Source: Thermoplasma volcanium GSS1 (GTDB taxonomy: Archaea > Thermoplasmatota > Thermoplasmata > Thermoplasmatales > Thermoplasmataceae). From it: a stretch of DNA of 64,000 bases. Position 1 is the stretch's first letter. The number at the start of each line of letters is the position of its first letter. The DNA lies in assembly GCF_000011185.1 (NCBI RefSeq), contig NC_002689.2, positions 868,001 through 932,000 on the forward strand, written 5' to 3'. Positions 1 through 9,086 of the stretch are shown one piece after another. The translations under genes were made by a program, and so were the position numbers. The notes under the pieces are model-generated. The model did no database searches and had not been told where the DNA came from. It was given only the letters and a program-made list of their open reading frames with translations.

Positions 1-615
1 AGGGAAGATGAGGAAAGCGAGATAGTAAAACAGTTTCTGGATGACAATAATTCGGTTATTGTGGATTTTGATCCTATTGATTTATATGAAGCTGTGCATC
101 CTCCTTTCTCAATAAGACTATCGATTGATCGTATTTCTGCAATGCCCCTCTCCATATTAAGGAGGCGCGCAGCAGCTTTTGTTTCTGATCCCCAAACATT
201 ATCGAAGCTGCTGAATAATGATATCGCTGGAAAATTTGATTTCATATATGATAATTCCAACAGATCGTGGCAGAAATATTATCCTTTTAGCTATTACAGA
301 TCTATAAATGCCGCCGATCTGTATGAAAATATTAAGGCTTACACTGTTTTAGACGTTAGAGAGCCATTTGAGCTGATCTTTGGTTCTATTGCTAACTCCA
401 TAAATATACCTATATCTGAATTGCGCGAGAAGTGGAAGATACTCGAGCGCGATAAAAAGTACGCAGTGATTTGTGCGCACGGAAATAGAAGTGCAGCTGC
501 GGTGGAATTCCTTAGCCAGCTTGGTCTTAACATCGTAGATGTTGAAGGTGGCATTCAGTCATGGATCGAAGAGGGATATCCCGTTGTGTATGGAAGGGAG
601 AGTGCCGAAGATTGA
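1..615 (+). CDS. Rhodanese-domain protein (5' end outside window)
   Basis: The reading frame is open from base 1, so the true start lies upstream and at least 204 residues are visible. The C-terminal ~100 residues form a rhodanese (sulfurtransferase) domain: LDVREPFE, then a six-residue active loop beginning with the catalytic cysteine in ICAHGNRSA, then the closing GGIQSWIEEGYPV. Such domains carry sulfur as a persulfide on the cysteine. The N-terminal half (VIVDFDPIDLYEA, FDFIYDNSNRSW) may be a second, inactive rhodanese-like domain; no cysteine is visible there. The thiol donor and acceptor cannot be told from the sequence. The next gene starts 150 bases downstream on the same strand. Confidence 0.8.
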   Translation, partial: REDEESEIVKQFLDDNNSVIVDFDPIDLYEAVHPPFSIRLSIDRISAMPLSILRRRAAAFVSDPQTLSKLLNNDIAGKFDFIYDNSNRSWQKYYPFSYYRSINAADLYENIKAYTVLDVREPFELIFGSIANSINIPISELREKWKILERDKKYAVICAHGNRSAAAVEFLSQLGLNIVDVEGGIQSWIEEGYPVVYGRESAED

Positions 616-765
616 AACCGTAGGGTTCAACATTTCTGCGGAAAAATAAAATTGGCAAAAACTCCATAATAACCTTGTTACGATCCCATAATCGAAACGG
701 ATAAATCACATCGTAATGAGAAACGCAAAGTAGAGGTATTTAAGCAAGAAAGCCATGATCCATGT

Positions 766-1119
766 ATGGAAGATATTGATTCGTATTTGAATTACGTCAA
801 CAGCATATGGGTCAAGATCAATGAAAAGTTCAAGAACCAGGACGAGAACGTTAAAATAGCCATTCTACAGCTTGCTGCTAGACCTTACTATTATTGGATC
901 CAGGAGAATTTATCACCGCCTCCAAAAAAAGAGGGCCAAGAGACAGGCAAACTCGAGAATATAGTTAGCAAGTACGGTGACTCCATACAGATAGAAAACG
1001 ATACTGTAAAGATAGTTAAGAGGCTTGGTACCACAGAGTTTGCGGCTCTTCGTGACTCGCTAAGGGAGATTGGGTATCAGTACGATGCACAAAGCAGAGG
1101 ATTTAAGAAGAAGCAGTGA
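766..1119 (+). CDS. Conserved hypothetical protein, 117 aa
   Basis: I do not recognise this protein. It is small and charged, with a predicted helical N-terminus (DSYLNYVNSIWVKINEKF), a hydrophobic patch (ILQLAARPYYYW), a proline/lysine linker and a C-terminal helix-strand region (LRDSLREIGYQYD). No signal peptide or membrane segment is seen. It ends 4 bases before the ATG of the histidine phosphatase gene, so the two are probably cotranscribed. The reading frame has normal codon use and no better frame competes, which supports it being a real gene. Function unknown. Confidence 0.6.
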   Translation: MEDIDSYLNYVNSIWVKINEKFKNQDENVKIAILQLAARPYYYWIQENLSPPPKKEGQETGKLENIVSKYGDSIQIENDTVKIVKRLGTTEFAALRDSLREIGYQYDAQSRGFKKKQ

Positions 1120-1123
1120 TATA

Positions 1124-1690
1124 ATGAAGAAAGTGTACCTGGTCAGGCATGCAAAGACTATTATGAATTATACGAATAGATGGCAGGGAAGGAGCGATAG
1201 CGATATATTGCCGGGTGCCATAGAAAAACTTTTATCTTCGATCAAAAGCATCGAAAACGAAGGCATAAACAAAATTTATTCAAGCTGTATAGGGAGGGCT
1301 ATAAAATCCGCGGCTGCCGCTGCAAATGTCTTAGGTCTAAATTCAATATTTTTAGATTGCAGGTTTAATGAGAGAGATCTAGGGTTACTGGAGGGTAAAA
1401 CTGTGGATGAAATACGCACAAAATTTGGCATCGAGTTCTTATACATAACCTCTAGAGACATCGAAAAGCTGCCGTATGTTGAAAGCTGGCCTGACTTTGT
1501 TTCGAGGGTTTTCTCTGGCTTAGAGTCTTTGCCAGACGGCCGTACGCTTTTAATAACTCACGGTGGAGTCCTTAGGGCCGTTTACAATACCTTATCTCAT
1601 TCAGACGAAAGGAGAGTGATATTCGACAACGGTGATATCCTAGTTTTGAATAAAACTGATTCATGGGATATAGAAAGGATAATCAAATAG
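1124..1690 (+). CDS. Histidine phosphatase (phosphoglycerate mutase-like) family protein
   Basis: A 188-residue histidine phosphatase. The start is placed at ATG 1124 because MKKVYLVRHAKT puts the catalytic RHxxT motif at residues 8-12, as in the family; the frame stays open upstream only because it overlaps the previous gene. Other family marks are the SSCIGRA segment with the phosphate-binding arginine, the acidic FNERDLGLLEG segment and the late ITHGG histidine. The length is close to small cofactor-dependent phosphoglycerate mutases and to CobC-type phosphatases. The motif alone does not separate a glycolytic mutase from a broad phosphatase; a phosphatase seems more likely at this size. 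It follows the upstream small gene by 4 bases. Confidence 0.85.
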   Translation: MKKVYLVRHAKTIMNYTNRWQGRSDSDILPGAIEKLLSSIKSIENEGINKIYSSCIGRAIKSAAAAANVLGLNSIFLDCRFNERDLGLLEGKTVDEIRTKFGIEFLYITSRDIEKLPYVESWPDFVSRVFSGLESLPDGRTLLITHGGVLRAVYNTLSHSDERRVIFDNGDILVLNKTDSWDIERIIK

Positions 1691-1965
1691 GGCAGTTATC
1701 CTTAAATTTAGTTATTACTAAGCTATAAGTGGTATTCTTTATAGCAGTCTAATATTTAAAATGAACTATTGCTTCAATTATAATAAATAAACATTGATAT
1801 AGATCAAAATAAAACTATTCAAATATAACCTATTTTTACGTTATTGGTAATTACTCATAGATCTGTTGATTTTTTCTGAATGGATATAATTAAATAACCG
1901 GGAAAAGGTATAGTTATTATCAGGAATAATTAAATATTAGCAGAGGAAATTCAGAATTGATAGCT

Positions 1966-2514
1966 ATGTATGAAATAAGGTTCCATGGAAGAGGTGGTCA
2001 GGGGGCGGTTACAGCGAGCAGAATTCTTGCTGCGGCAGCCTTTCTGGAAGGTAAATACGCCGTATCGTTCCCATTCTTTGGTACTGAGAGGAGAGGCGCT
2101 CCTGTTACTGCCTTTACCAGGATAGACGAAAATGAGATATATGTCAAGTCGCAGATATATGATCCAGACATAATAGTTGTTCTGGATACATACGTACTGC
2201 GAACATCCAATGTTACCGATGGCCTCAAAAGTGGAGGTATAGCTGTAATAAATTCACCTTTGCCGCCTGAGAGTTTCAACCTAAATGCCAAGGTTGCAAC
2301 CGTTGACGCTGTTGGAATAGCAGTAAAGCACGGCCTTGGGAGCAGGGCCAATCCAGTCATAAACACATCTATGATCGGTGCATTCGCCAAGGCAACTGGT
2401 CTTGTATCACTGGAGAGTGTATTGAAATCAACGGAAACCAACGTGCCAGGGAAGGTCAAGGAGAACCTTGATGCAGTAAAGGAAGCGTATGAAAGCGTAA
2501 AGGTGGGGTGGTAA
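1966..2514 (+). CDS. porG: Pyruvate/2-oxoacid:ferredoxin oxidoreductase, gamma subunit
   Basis: Gamma subunit of a four-subunit 2-oxoacid:ferredoxin oxidoreductase, which oxidises pyruvate (or a related 2-oxoacid) with CoA to acyl-CoA and reduces ferredoxin. The N-terminus carries the family signature IRFHGRGGQGAVTASRILA, followed by FGTERRGAPV. ATG 1966 is chosen; a TTG three codons upstream is also in frame. It is the first gene of a tight gamma-delta-alpha-beta operon. It overlaps the delta gene if that gene starts at GTG 2508. An A+T-rich stretch near 1927-1937 upstream could be the promoter. Confidence 0.92.
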   Translation: MYEIRFHGRGGQGAVTASRILAAAAFLEGKYAVSFPFFGTERRGAPVTAFTRIDENEIYVKSQIYDPDIIVVLDTYVLRTSNVTDGLKSGGIAVINSPLPPESFNLNAKVATVDAVGIAVKHGLGSRANPVINTSMIGAFAKATGLVSLESVLKSTETNVPGKVKENLDAVKEAYESVKVGW

Positions 2515-2807
2515 AGACGGTGATGGTACCTGTTGCCGAGGTTTCTACAAGGAATCACCCAACGGATAGTTGGAGGATCCAGAAACCGACTATACAATAC
2601 GATAAGTGCATTAGGTGCATGATTTGCTGGAAGTATTGTCCAGACAACGCTATAGAGATAAAGACTGGAGATGAGAAGGCCCCAAATGAAAGGGTAGCAA
2701 AGATGGAGTTTCCAGCCATAGACTACAAATTCTGCAAGGGATGCGGAATATGCGCTAATGAATGCCCGGAAAAATGCATAGACATGGAGTTTGAGGTGAT
2801 ACAATGA
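2508..2807 (+). CDS. porD: Pyruvate/2-oxoacid:ferredoxin oxidoreductase, delta subunit (2x[4Fe-4S])
   Basis: A ferredoxin-like subunit with two complete cluster-binding motifs of the form CxxCxxCxxxCP: CIRCMICWKYCP and CKGCGICANECP. These would bind two [4Fe-4S] clusters that pass electrons from the beta subunit to free ferredoxin. Two starts are possible: GTG 2508, overlapping porG by 7 bases, or ATG 2523, which has GGTGG about 12 bases upstream. The later start removes five residues and no domain. The stop overlaps the next start as ATGA, which suggests coupled translation with the alpha subunit. Confidence 0.92.
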   Translation: MVKTVMVPVAEVSTRNHPTDSWRIQKPTIQYDKCIRCMICWKYCPDNAIEIKTGDEKAPNERVAKMEFPAIDYKFCKGCGICANECPEKCIDMEFEVIQ

Positions 2808-3982
2808 AGTCTATGCAGGATTATCGAACAATAATGACAGGAAACGACGCCGTTGCTTACGGTGCAAAGCTTGCAAGAGTCAAACTGATCTCTGCATATC
2901 CGATAACCCCGCAGACGACCATAGTCGAAAAGCTTGCCTCTATGATTGCTAATGACGAGCTCGATGCTAAGTATGTGAAGGTTGAAAGTGAACACAGCGC
3001 ACTTGCAACTGTAGTTTCCTCCGAACTCGCCGGCGTAAGATCCTATACTGCCACTAGCTCTCACGGGCTTCTATACATGCACGAAATGCTGCACTGGGCA
3101 TCCGGCCAAAGGCTTCCAATAGTTATGAGCGTAGTCAACAGGGCAATTGGCCCGCCTTGGAACATATGGGCGGATCAAAGTGATACCATGAACCAAAAGG
3201 ATACAGGATGGATGCAGGTGTACTGCGAATCAAACCAGGAAGCCTTAGATACCATAATAATGGGATACAAGATCGCAGAGAACAAAGATGTACTGCTTCC
3301 GCTCATGAGTATGGAAGATGCTTTCATTCTCTCGCATACATCAGAGCCGGTAACGATTAGGGATCAGGAGTCTGTAAACGAATATCTCCCGGACCTCGAT
3401 CTGCCATTTAAGATAAACGAGGAGCACCCAATGGGCTACGGTTCTTATGATACGCCAGATGGCAGCTTTATGGAGCTCAAAAAGGATATGGTAGATTCAA
3501 TGCAAAAGGCAAAACGCATAATAGAGGATGAAACAAGGAAGTTCAACGAAATGTTTGGTACGGAATATGGCGGGTTGATTGAAAAGTATAGGATGGAGGA
3601 CGCTGATTACGCTATCATCGCAACTGGAACTATAGCATCTACGGCAAGGTACGTCGTCGATATTCTAAGGAAAAAAGGGGAAAAAGTCGGTCTCATAAGG
3701 ATACGATACTTCAGGCCGTTCCCCTATGAAGAGATCTTGTCATCTCTCAAGTATGTAAAAGCTGCAGGCGTGATCGACCGTTCAGTTTCATTCAGCAGTG
3801 GCGGCCCTACTTACGTCGAGATAGTCCAGGGCCTATACGGAAAGCTAAATGTGCCATTAAGCAGCTTCATAGCTGGAATTGGTGGCAGAGACGTAAGGAT
3901 TCAAGACATAGAAAATATTTACGAAATGTTGAAGTCAGGCAATTCCGGCACATATTGGATAAACGTTAAGGAGGTGAGATAA
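2804..3982 (+). CDS. porA: Pyruvate/2-oxoacid:ferredoxin oxidoreductase, alpha subunit
   Basis: Alpha subunit, 392 residues, close to the usual length. It contains the conserved AYPITPQTTIVE motif near residue 30, which contacts substrate and cofactor, and the C-terminal transketolase-like domain around ATGTIASTAR and RIRYFRPFPYEEI. The start overlaps the porD stop by four bases, and its own stop overlaps the next start by one base (TAATG). This packing shows a single operon for porGDAB. The exact 2-oxoacid used is inferred from the four-subunit layout, which is typical of pyruvate and branched-chain enzymes. Confidence 0.93.
   Translation: MKSMQDYRTIMTGNDAVAYGAKLARVKLISAYPITPQTTIVEKLASMIANDELDAKYVKVESEHSALATVVSSELAGVRSYTATSSHGLLYMHEMLHWASGQRLPIVMSVVNRAIGPPWNIWADQSDTMNQKDTGWMQVYCESNQEALDTIIMGYKIAENKDVLLPLMSMEDAFILSHTSEPVTIRDQESVNEYLPDLDLPFKINEEHPMGYGSYDTPDGSFMELKKDMVDSMQKAKRIIEDETRKFNEMFGTEYGGLIEKYRMEDADYAIIATGTIASTARYVVDILRKKGEKVGLIRIRYFRPFPYEEILSSLKYVKAAGVIDRSVSFSSGGPTYVEIVQGLYGKLNVPLSSFIAGIGGRDVRIQDIENIYEMLKSGNSGTYWINVKEVR
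3970..3977 (+). promoter_or_regulatory. Strong Shine-Dalgarno site of porB
   Basis: GGAGGTGA lies 4 bases before the ATG at 3982 and inside the end of porA. It matches the complement of the archaeal 16S rRNA 3' end along its full length. It supports the porB start and shows that internal operon genes here use SD-led initiation, unlike the genes that begin right after a promoter. Confidence 0.75.
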
Positions 3983-4869
3983 TGCCAATATCGATACCAA
4001 AGCAGGAGCTTATGGAGCCTGGCCATACAGCTTGTCATGGATGCGGTGCAACCCTTGCCATGCGATACGTGCTTAAGGCCCTGGGAACAAAAACTGTCGT
4101 GTCCGTTCCCGCTTCGTGTTGGGCAGTTATACCTGGCGCGATGCCCTACCGTACACTCGACGTACCTATGGTATATACCCCATTTGCAGCTACGGGAGCA
4201 AGCATATCTGGACTCCGGGAAGCCTTAGACATCCAGGGCAAGGAGGACTATAATGTAGTTGGCTTCGCTGGGGACGGAGGTACAGCAGACATAGGCCTCC
4301 AAGGGCTGAGCGGGGCCATGGAACGGGGGCATAACGTATTCTACATAATGTACGACAACGAAGGTTACATGAACACCGGAGTACAGAGGTCAGGGAGTAC
4401 GCCTTACGGTGCCAAGACAACAACTACGCCAGTAGGTAAGGAAAGGGACTTCAAAAGGGAAAACAAAAAGGTAGTAGCTGATATGATGATTGCACAGAAC
4501 GTTCCATACGTGGCCACAGCTACAGTCGCGTATCCGGAGGACATAATAAAGAAGATAGAAAGAGCTAGGGAGATCAATGGCCCGAAGTTCATCCAGATAC
4601 TCGCCCCATGCCCGACAGGGTGGTACTATCCGCCTGAAAAGACTATAGAGATATCAAGGCTGGCTGTGCAATCGAGAATGTTCCCTCTCTACGAATTCGT
4701 AGAAGGAAAATTTTACCTAAATAAGAGCTTCAAACAGGTCGATGTTACCGATTACATAAAGGCACAGGACAGGTTCAGGCACCTTAATGACGAAGAAATA
4801 GAACAGCTCAGGCGGTATATTGAAGAGAGGTGGAATATGCTGCTTGAGTGGGAAAAACTTTATCGTTAA
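3982..4869 (+). CDS. porB: Pyruvate/2-oxoacid:ferredoxin oxidoreductase, beta subunit (TPP-binding)
   Basis: Beta subunit, 295 residues, which binds thiamine diphosphate and one [4Fe-4S] cluster. Visible marks are the CHGCG pair (Cys18 and Cys21), Cys46 in PASCW, the TPP motif beginning GFAGDGGTADIG and ending in MYDNEGYMNTG, and the late cysteine in ILAPCPTGW. It is last in the operon; its stop is followed by a T-rich stretch at about 4870-4900 that could end transcription. The gene downstream is on the opposite strand, ending 13 bases away. Confidence 0.93.
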   Translation: MPISIPKQELMEPGHTACHGCGATLAMRYVLKALGTKTVVSVPASCWAVIPGAMPYRTLDVPMVYTPFAATGASISGLREALDIQGKEDYNVVGFAGDGGTADIGLQGLSGAMERGHNVFYIMYDNEGYMNTGVQRSGSTPYGAKTTTTPVGKERDFKRENKKVVADMMIAQNVPYVATATVAYPEDIIKKIERAREINGPKFIQILAPCPTGWYYPPEKTIEISRLAVQSRMFPLYEFVEGKFYLNKSFKQVDVTDYIKAQDRFRHLNDEEIEQLRRYIEERWNMLLEWEKLYR

Positions 4870-4882
4870 TTTATATTATTTT

Positions 4883-5440
4883 TCAAATTTTCTTAAATAT
4901 TAACCCGTAATGATGAGGGCCCGCTTCTATCTCGGATTCGATGTCAAAGTTATGCGATGCTATCTCTAGCATAGCTTCCTTTTTATCTATGCGTATATCA
5001 ATCGGCGGGCCACGCGTGGTCTCTTCCTTTTTCCAATCTATATCTACCAAGAATCTACCAGCTCTTAATATTCTGTATATTTCCGAAAGCACTTCATCTC
5101 TATCATCAAAGTCATGATAGGCGTTTGCTATGAATACCAAATCGGCGGATAAATCAGGGAGAGGAATTTTCTCCGCTGGTGCCTTTATCGTTACTATGTT
5201 CGATCTCCCGTCTATTCTCTGTTTTAGGGCGTCTATCATCTCCTGCGATGCGTCTATGGCGTAAACCTTCCCATCCGTTGTCTCGGAGAGTGGAAGCGTA
5301 AAAAAACCAGGTCCGCAGCCAAGATCTACAATGTCGAAATTTGGCTGGATTGGTATCTGCGACACTATCTTTTCTGGATCTTCCCACTCCTTTCTTAATG
5401 AGGGCAGCATGAAATCTACGTTGTGCTTGCCAAAGTGCAA
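4883..5440 (-). CDS. Class I SAM-dependent methyltransferase
   Basis: A 185-residue Rossmann methyltransferase of the Methyltransf_11/UbiE type. SAM-binding motif I is IVDLGCGPGFF, followed by the acidic residue in VYAIDAS and a motif like LVFIANAYHDFDD near the substrate side. The substrate cannot be told; similar stand-alone archaeal enzymes act on small molecules. It is monocistronic on the minus strand, converging on porB, with about 250 bases of A+T-rich DNA between its start and the next gene. Confidence 0.85.
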   Translation of the reverse strand: MHFGKHNVDFMLPSLRKEWEDPEKIVSQIPIQPNFDIVDLGCGPGFFTLPLSETTDGKVYAIDASQEMIDALKQRIDGRSNIVTIKAPAEKIPLPDLSADLVFIANAYHDFDDRDEVLSEIYRILRAGRFLVDIDWKKEETTRGPPIDIRIDKKEAMLEIASHNFDIESEIEAGPHHYGLIFKKI

Positions 5441-5687
5441 ACAATCACCTTTATCCCTATCTTATTCATACTATTTATAAAAACGTTAGTGCTTTTGTGA
5501 AATTCAGGATGCTAACGATCCTTTAACTTTAGAATGTATTTTTGACGTTTCATTAACATCCAACTGTTATGCTTGTTCAAATACTTTTAGTGTTAAGTTG
5601 CTTAGCGAATTCCAGAACTTTAAAATTGATTAACGCCGTATATATGCTATTGGGTAATGCTATTAATCAGGTCGAGATACACAGTGC

Positions 5688-6800
5688 ATGATGGGTTATA
5701 ATTTCAATGAGAAGCCACTCCTCATCTTTTGGGAAACAACGAAGGCATGCGGTTTGAAATGTGAACACTGCCGGGCTTCTGCAATTCTCGAAGCTCTTCC
5801 AGATGAAATGAATTACGATGAGTCCATAGACTTCCTTTCACACATAAAGGAGTTTGGCAAGCCTTATCCAATAGTCATATTGACTGGCGGTGATATGCTC
5901 AGGAAGCGGCGAATAAACGATATAATGAAGTACCTAAAGGATGCCGAGATACCGTTTTCTGTCAGCCCTGCGGTCACTGAAATGCTTACTGATGAACGGA
6001 TTAAGTCATTTCTGGAATTTGGCGTATCTTCAGTTTCAATAAGCCTCGACGGCATGAAGGATGTTCACGAGAAGGTCCGAGGCGTGCCCGGGGTCTTCGA
6101 CGACACTGTCAGGGTAGTAGAAAAATTAATCAAAGAAGGCATACCTATGCAGATAAACACTGTCGTTATGAGATCAACAGTTAATGATCTTCCGAAGGTA
6201 CTCAAGCTTATCCTTGATAAGTCGGTTAAAGTGTGGGAGGTATTCTTTTTGATAAAAACAGGCCGCGGCATCGACAGGGAAGATCTAAGCCCTGAGGAAT
6301 ACGAGGATGTAAACAAGTATCTGCTCTACGCAACGGGTTACGGTATTAGGATTCGGACTGTAGAATCGCCCATATTCAGGCGCATCACATTGCAGAGCGG
6401 ATCAACGGGAAGAATTGAAGGCGGGCCTCTTTACCAAAAGCTCGTATCGGAGACGGAAAAAATAATAGGAAAAAAGCCGTCTGCTATTGCAAAGTCCGTT
6501 ATTCCTACACGAGATGGCTACGGCATAATATTTGTTGGCCACAACGGAGACGTATACCCTAGCGGATTTTTACCATACAAAGTTGGGAACGTTAAGAATC
6601 AAAGCATCGTAGATATCTATAGGAAAAGCGAACTTCTGAGAAAGATAAGGGATCCTGACAACCTTGTTGGAAAGTGCGGCTTCTGCGAATACAGATCGGT
6701 TTGCGGCGGTTCACGGGCAAGGGCATTTGCCTATAGCTCGGATCCATTCGGAACAGATCCAAGCTGTTCATACATGCCCAAGTCCGTTGTTAGTGCATAG
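5688..6800 (+). CDS. Radical SAM/SPASM protein (TIGR04053-like)
   Basis: A 370-residue radical SAM enzyme. The N-terminal CxxxCxxC motif is in TKACGLKCEHCRAS and binds the SAM-cleaving [4Fe-4S] cluster; ILTGGDML is the SAM-contact GGD region. The C-terminal SPASM region has cysteines in KCGFCEYRSVCGGSRARAFA and near DPSCSYMP, which would hold auxiliary clusters. This arrangement matches the TIGR04053 group, related to heme d1/siroheme-decarboxylase partners such as AhbC/AhbD. A heme-biosynthesis role is an inference from that kinship, not from neighbours. Two ATGs open the frame (5688, 5691). Its 3' end overlaps the converging gene by 11 bases. Confidence 0.85.
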   Translation: MMGYNFNEKPLLIFWETTKACGLKCEHCRASAILEALPDEMNYDESIDFLSHIKEFGKPYPIVILTGGDMLRKRRINDIMKYLKDAEIPFSVSPAVTEMLTDERIKSFLEFGVSSVSISLDGMKDVHEKVRGVPGVFDDTVRVVEKLIKEGIPMQINTVVMRSTVNDLPKVLKLILDKSVKVWEVFFLIKTGRGIDREDLSPEEYEDVNKYLLYATGYGIRIRTVESPIFRRITLQSGSTGRIEGGPLYQKLVSETEKIIGKKPSAIAKSVIPTRDGYGIIFVGHNGDVYPSGFLPYKVGNVKNQSIVDIYRKSELLRKIRDPDNLVGKCGFCEYRSVCGGSRARAFAYSSDPFGTDPSCSYMPKSVVSA

Positions 6801-7242
6801 ATATCTTTCCTCTTAAGCACTCTATACTTCTCTTTATATTTTCGTCCGTTACTTCTTTTATTTTTTCGCTCCCCATAGCCTTTAGTATAAGCCCGTAATC
6901 GATAGCTGCGCTCCATGTTACTTTAGCATGTTCGTTGCTGCCTTCAACGAAAACTTTGACGTTCATCGATACAGAAGAGCCTGCTATCCTTCCGCTTCCA
7001 TTTACCGAAATACCATTGTCCCTCTCTGGCACAAATAGAAACTTCATCTTTCCTGAGATATGCTTCAAATACGAATTGGATAATGAAGAAATATCTAGCC
7101 TAATCCTGCACTCAAACTCGTTTCCATTGTTCGTATAGCTGTCAATGCCTGGCAGACACGCGACTACATTCTCAAAATTTGATATAAACTGCTTAACCTC
7201 CGCGGGATCTCGATCTACGTAAAATGAACCGGAATAATCCAT
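6790..7242 (-). CDS. SRPBCC/CoxG-like protein
   Basis: A 150-residue protein with the START/SRPBCC fold pattern of CoxG-like proteins: the opening GSFYVDRDPAEVKQFISNFENVVACLPGIDS is typical of carbon monoxide dehydrogenase subunit G relatives. These proteins bind hydrophobic ligands or help membrane attachment; the ligand here is unknown. The gene starts directly after the stop of the FAD dehydrogenase gene (TGAATG, no spacer), so it is translated with it. That suggests an accessory role for the glycerol-3-phosphate dehydrogenase, such as membrane docking or electron-acceptor handling, which is inference. Confidence 0.75.
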   Translation of the reverse strand: MDYSGSFYVDRDPAEVKQFISNFENVVACLPGIDSYTNNGNEFECRIRLDISSLSNSYLKHISGKMKFLFVPERDNGISVNGSGRIAGSSVSMNVKVFVEGSNEHAKVTWSAAIDYGLILKAMGSEKIKEVTDENIKRSIECLRGKISMH

Positions 7243-8487
7243 TCAGCTCCCCTCTATTATTGTGGAAATAGCATAAGCTACGCTCCTCATTGCATTCTCT
7301 TCATCGATGGTGCCAATGCGGCTCATTGCCTTAGCTATGTACTTATCGTCTCTGCCGTACTTCTCTATAAACCTTTCATAAGTAGAATTCAGGTCAGGAT
7401 TCTCTATCCTTATGGTAGCGCCTGTTTCTTTAGATATCTCCTTCGCAACATGCTCTCCTATCAGCCTCCCTGTTGTAAATTTCCCGCCAACCACAGTGAA
7501 TACGCCTTCGCCATTTTTTATTATGCGGAAACTCCTGGATGCTTTCCTAGCATCGTCGCCTTCGTCTTCAAGGAGCGGCCTCACCGAATAATAAGTTCTG
7601 GAATAGTTCACATTCCGGATTAAAGGGATTAAAGAGGACATGTCCTCTATCATTGCTTCAACATCCTCGCTATCTATGGAAAAGTTTTCCGGATCATCAA
7701 CGATAACGGCTGATGTCCCGAGTATCGAGAGGCCATCGTAAGGAACCATTATGTCAGCATCTGAAGGCTCCCTCATCCTATTTATTATTGATCTCACTAT
7801 AGGTTTACTGAACACTACCATTATGCCGGCTGACGGCATAACTGGAGACCCGCCATAACCAGCAAGCTTAAGAAATTCGCCTGAAAATGGGCCTGTTGCG
7901 TTAACGATCAAATCAAAATGTTCGTAATGCAAAGATCCGTTTCTCTCAATACCTAGTACATATTTGCCTCCCTTCTCGCTTACTGAGGCTACTGGCGAAT
8001 AGAGCCTGAACTTCGTTCCGTTCATGAAGGCTTCTGCTGCCACTGCAGCTGAAAATTCGTAGGCCCTAATGACCTTGTCTGGAACATGTATAACTCGATC
8101 CACATTCTTTACATTTGGTTCTATTTTCTTGAATTCATCTACATCGATATCATAGTTCGGGATGCCAGCATCATTGCATGCCTTAGTTAACGTATCTCCA
8201 TAGTCTGACTCTTCACGATTAGAAGATACGAAGTATCCACCTGTGTCGTTGATGAACCATCTGGCGAAGCTGCTTATGGTATTATTCTCCGAAATACATT
8301 CCGATGCGGATACCTTGTCCGTAACTGCATACCTGGCACCACTATGAAGCATACCGTGGAACTTGCCAGACGTCCCCGAGGCGATGTCTCCTTTATCGAA
8401 CACCTCCACATCGAAACCGCTTGCGGAGAGGTAGTATGCAGTAAATAATCCTGTTATGCCGGCGCCAACCACAGCTATTTTTTCCAT
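7243..8487 (-). CDS. glpA: FAD-dependent glycerol-3-phosphate dehydrogenase (GlpA-like)
   Basis: A 414-residue DAO-family flavoprotein. The N-terminal dinucleotide fold VVGAGITGLFTAYYL binds FAD; FHGMLHSGARYA is the region typical of glycerol-3-phosphate dehydrogenases, and VVGGKFTTGR is the C-terminal FAD contact. It would oxidise sn-glycerol-3-phosphate to dihydroxyacetone phosphate, passing electrons to a quinone or carrier. In archaea this enzyme serves glycerol use. The neighbours fit: a glycerophosphodiesterase remnant lies 51 bases upstream and the SRPBCC gene abuts downstream. It lacks the long C-terminal iron-sulfur extension seen in some GlpA proteins. Confidence 0.85.
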   Translation of the reverse strand: MEKIAVVGAGITGLFTAYYLSASGFDVEVFDKGDIASGTSGKFHGMLHSGARYAVTDKVSASECISENNTISSFARWFINDTGGYFVSSNREESDYGDTLTKACNDAGIPNYDIDVDEFKKIEPNVKNVDRVIHVPDKVIRAYEFSAAVAAEAFMNGTKFRLYSPVASVSEKGGKYVLGIERNGSLHYEHFDLIVNATGPFSGEFLKLAGYGGSPVMPSAGIMVVFSKPIVRSIINRMREPSDADIMVPYDGLSILGTSAVIVDDPENFSIDSEDVEAMIEDMSSLIPLIRNVNYSRTYYSVRPLLEDEGDDARKASRSFRIIKNGEGVFTVVGGKFTTGRLIGEHVAKEISKETGATIRIENPDLNSTYERFIEKYGRDDKYIAKAMSRIGTIDEENAMRSVAYAISTIIEGS

Positions 8488-8538
8488 ATTTTTAAATCAC
8501 CCGTGCAGTGTTAAACTTTTCTCGTGCCTCAAAGCGCA

Positions 8539-9066
8539 TCATTTTATAGCACTAAGCATTCTGTCCCCCACATTCGTTATTATACCTTTGCATCCAAGCT
8601 TCTTCAGCTTATTCGCTAATTCGACATCGTCGACAGTCCAAGGAATAACCGGCTTTCGTAGATTCCTGCAGAAATCCTGGCTGATGAGGAAGTAGTGTGG
8701 AAGCAGTACACCATATTTACTTTGGGCGTCCTCAAGCAAGCCAGGATCATCAAAGTCTAGACCGGATCTAATGTCTGGATAATGCTCTGTAAGGTAATCT
8801 ATGGCTTCTCCGCTAAAAGATATAACAATCGACCTGTCGATCAACCTTGATGCATAGATATTATTTGCAACCAAATCTACTAGTCTTGCTGCTTTGTTAT
8901 CGAAGTGTTCTACTTTGATCTCGATAAAATAGTTCATGGAAGAATATCTTTCTAATACTTCCGAAAGGCTAGGTATGGGGCCTCCACTAATCAGTTTCAC
9001 CTCCGATATATCGCTATACTTCATCTGACTGGGCCTGGCATTTAGACCTGCAAGCCTGATAAGATC
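8539..9066 (-). pseudogene. Glycerophosphodiester phosphodiesterase, 5'-truncated by the IS junction
   Basis: The C-terminal ~175 residues of a GDPD (ugpQ-like) TIM barrel remain: DLIRLAGLNARPS, PIPSLSEVLERY, FIEIKVEHFDNKA, VIPWTVDDVELANKLKKLGCKGIITN. The N-terminal part that carries the catalytic HRG and ELDV-HD motifs is missing. Homology continues in frame upstream of ATG 9024 to about 9066, where it meets the IS200/IS605 right end, so the short internal ATG is not the true start. The enzyme would have released glycerol-3-phosphate from deacylated lipids for the dehydrogenase downstream. Loss of the active site means the remnant should be inactive. Confidence 0.8.
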
Positions 9067-9086
9067 AAACTGACCTCCTTCCCGCC

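Noticed and set aside
1998-2804. Long minus-strand open frame (268 codons) opposite the por genes
   Set aside because: It is the antisense shadow of porG and porD, whose products have clear family motifs; the shadow has none.
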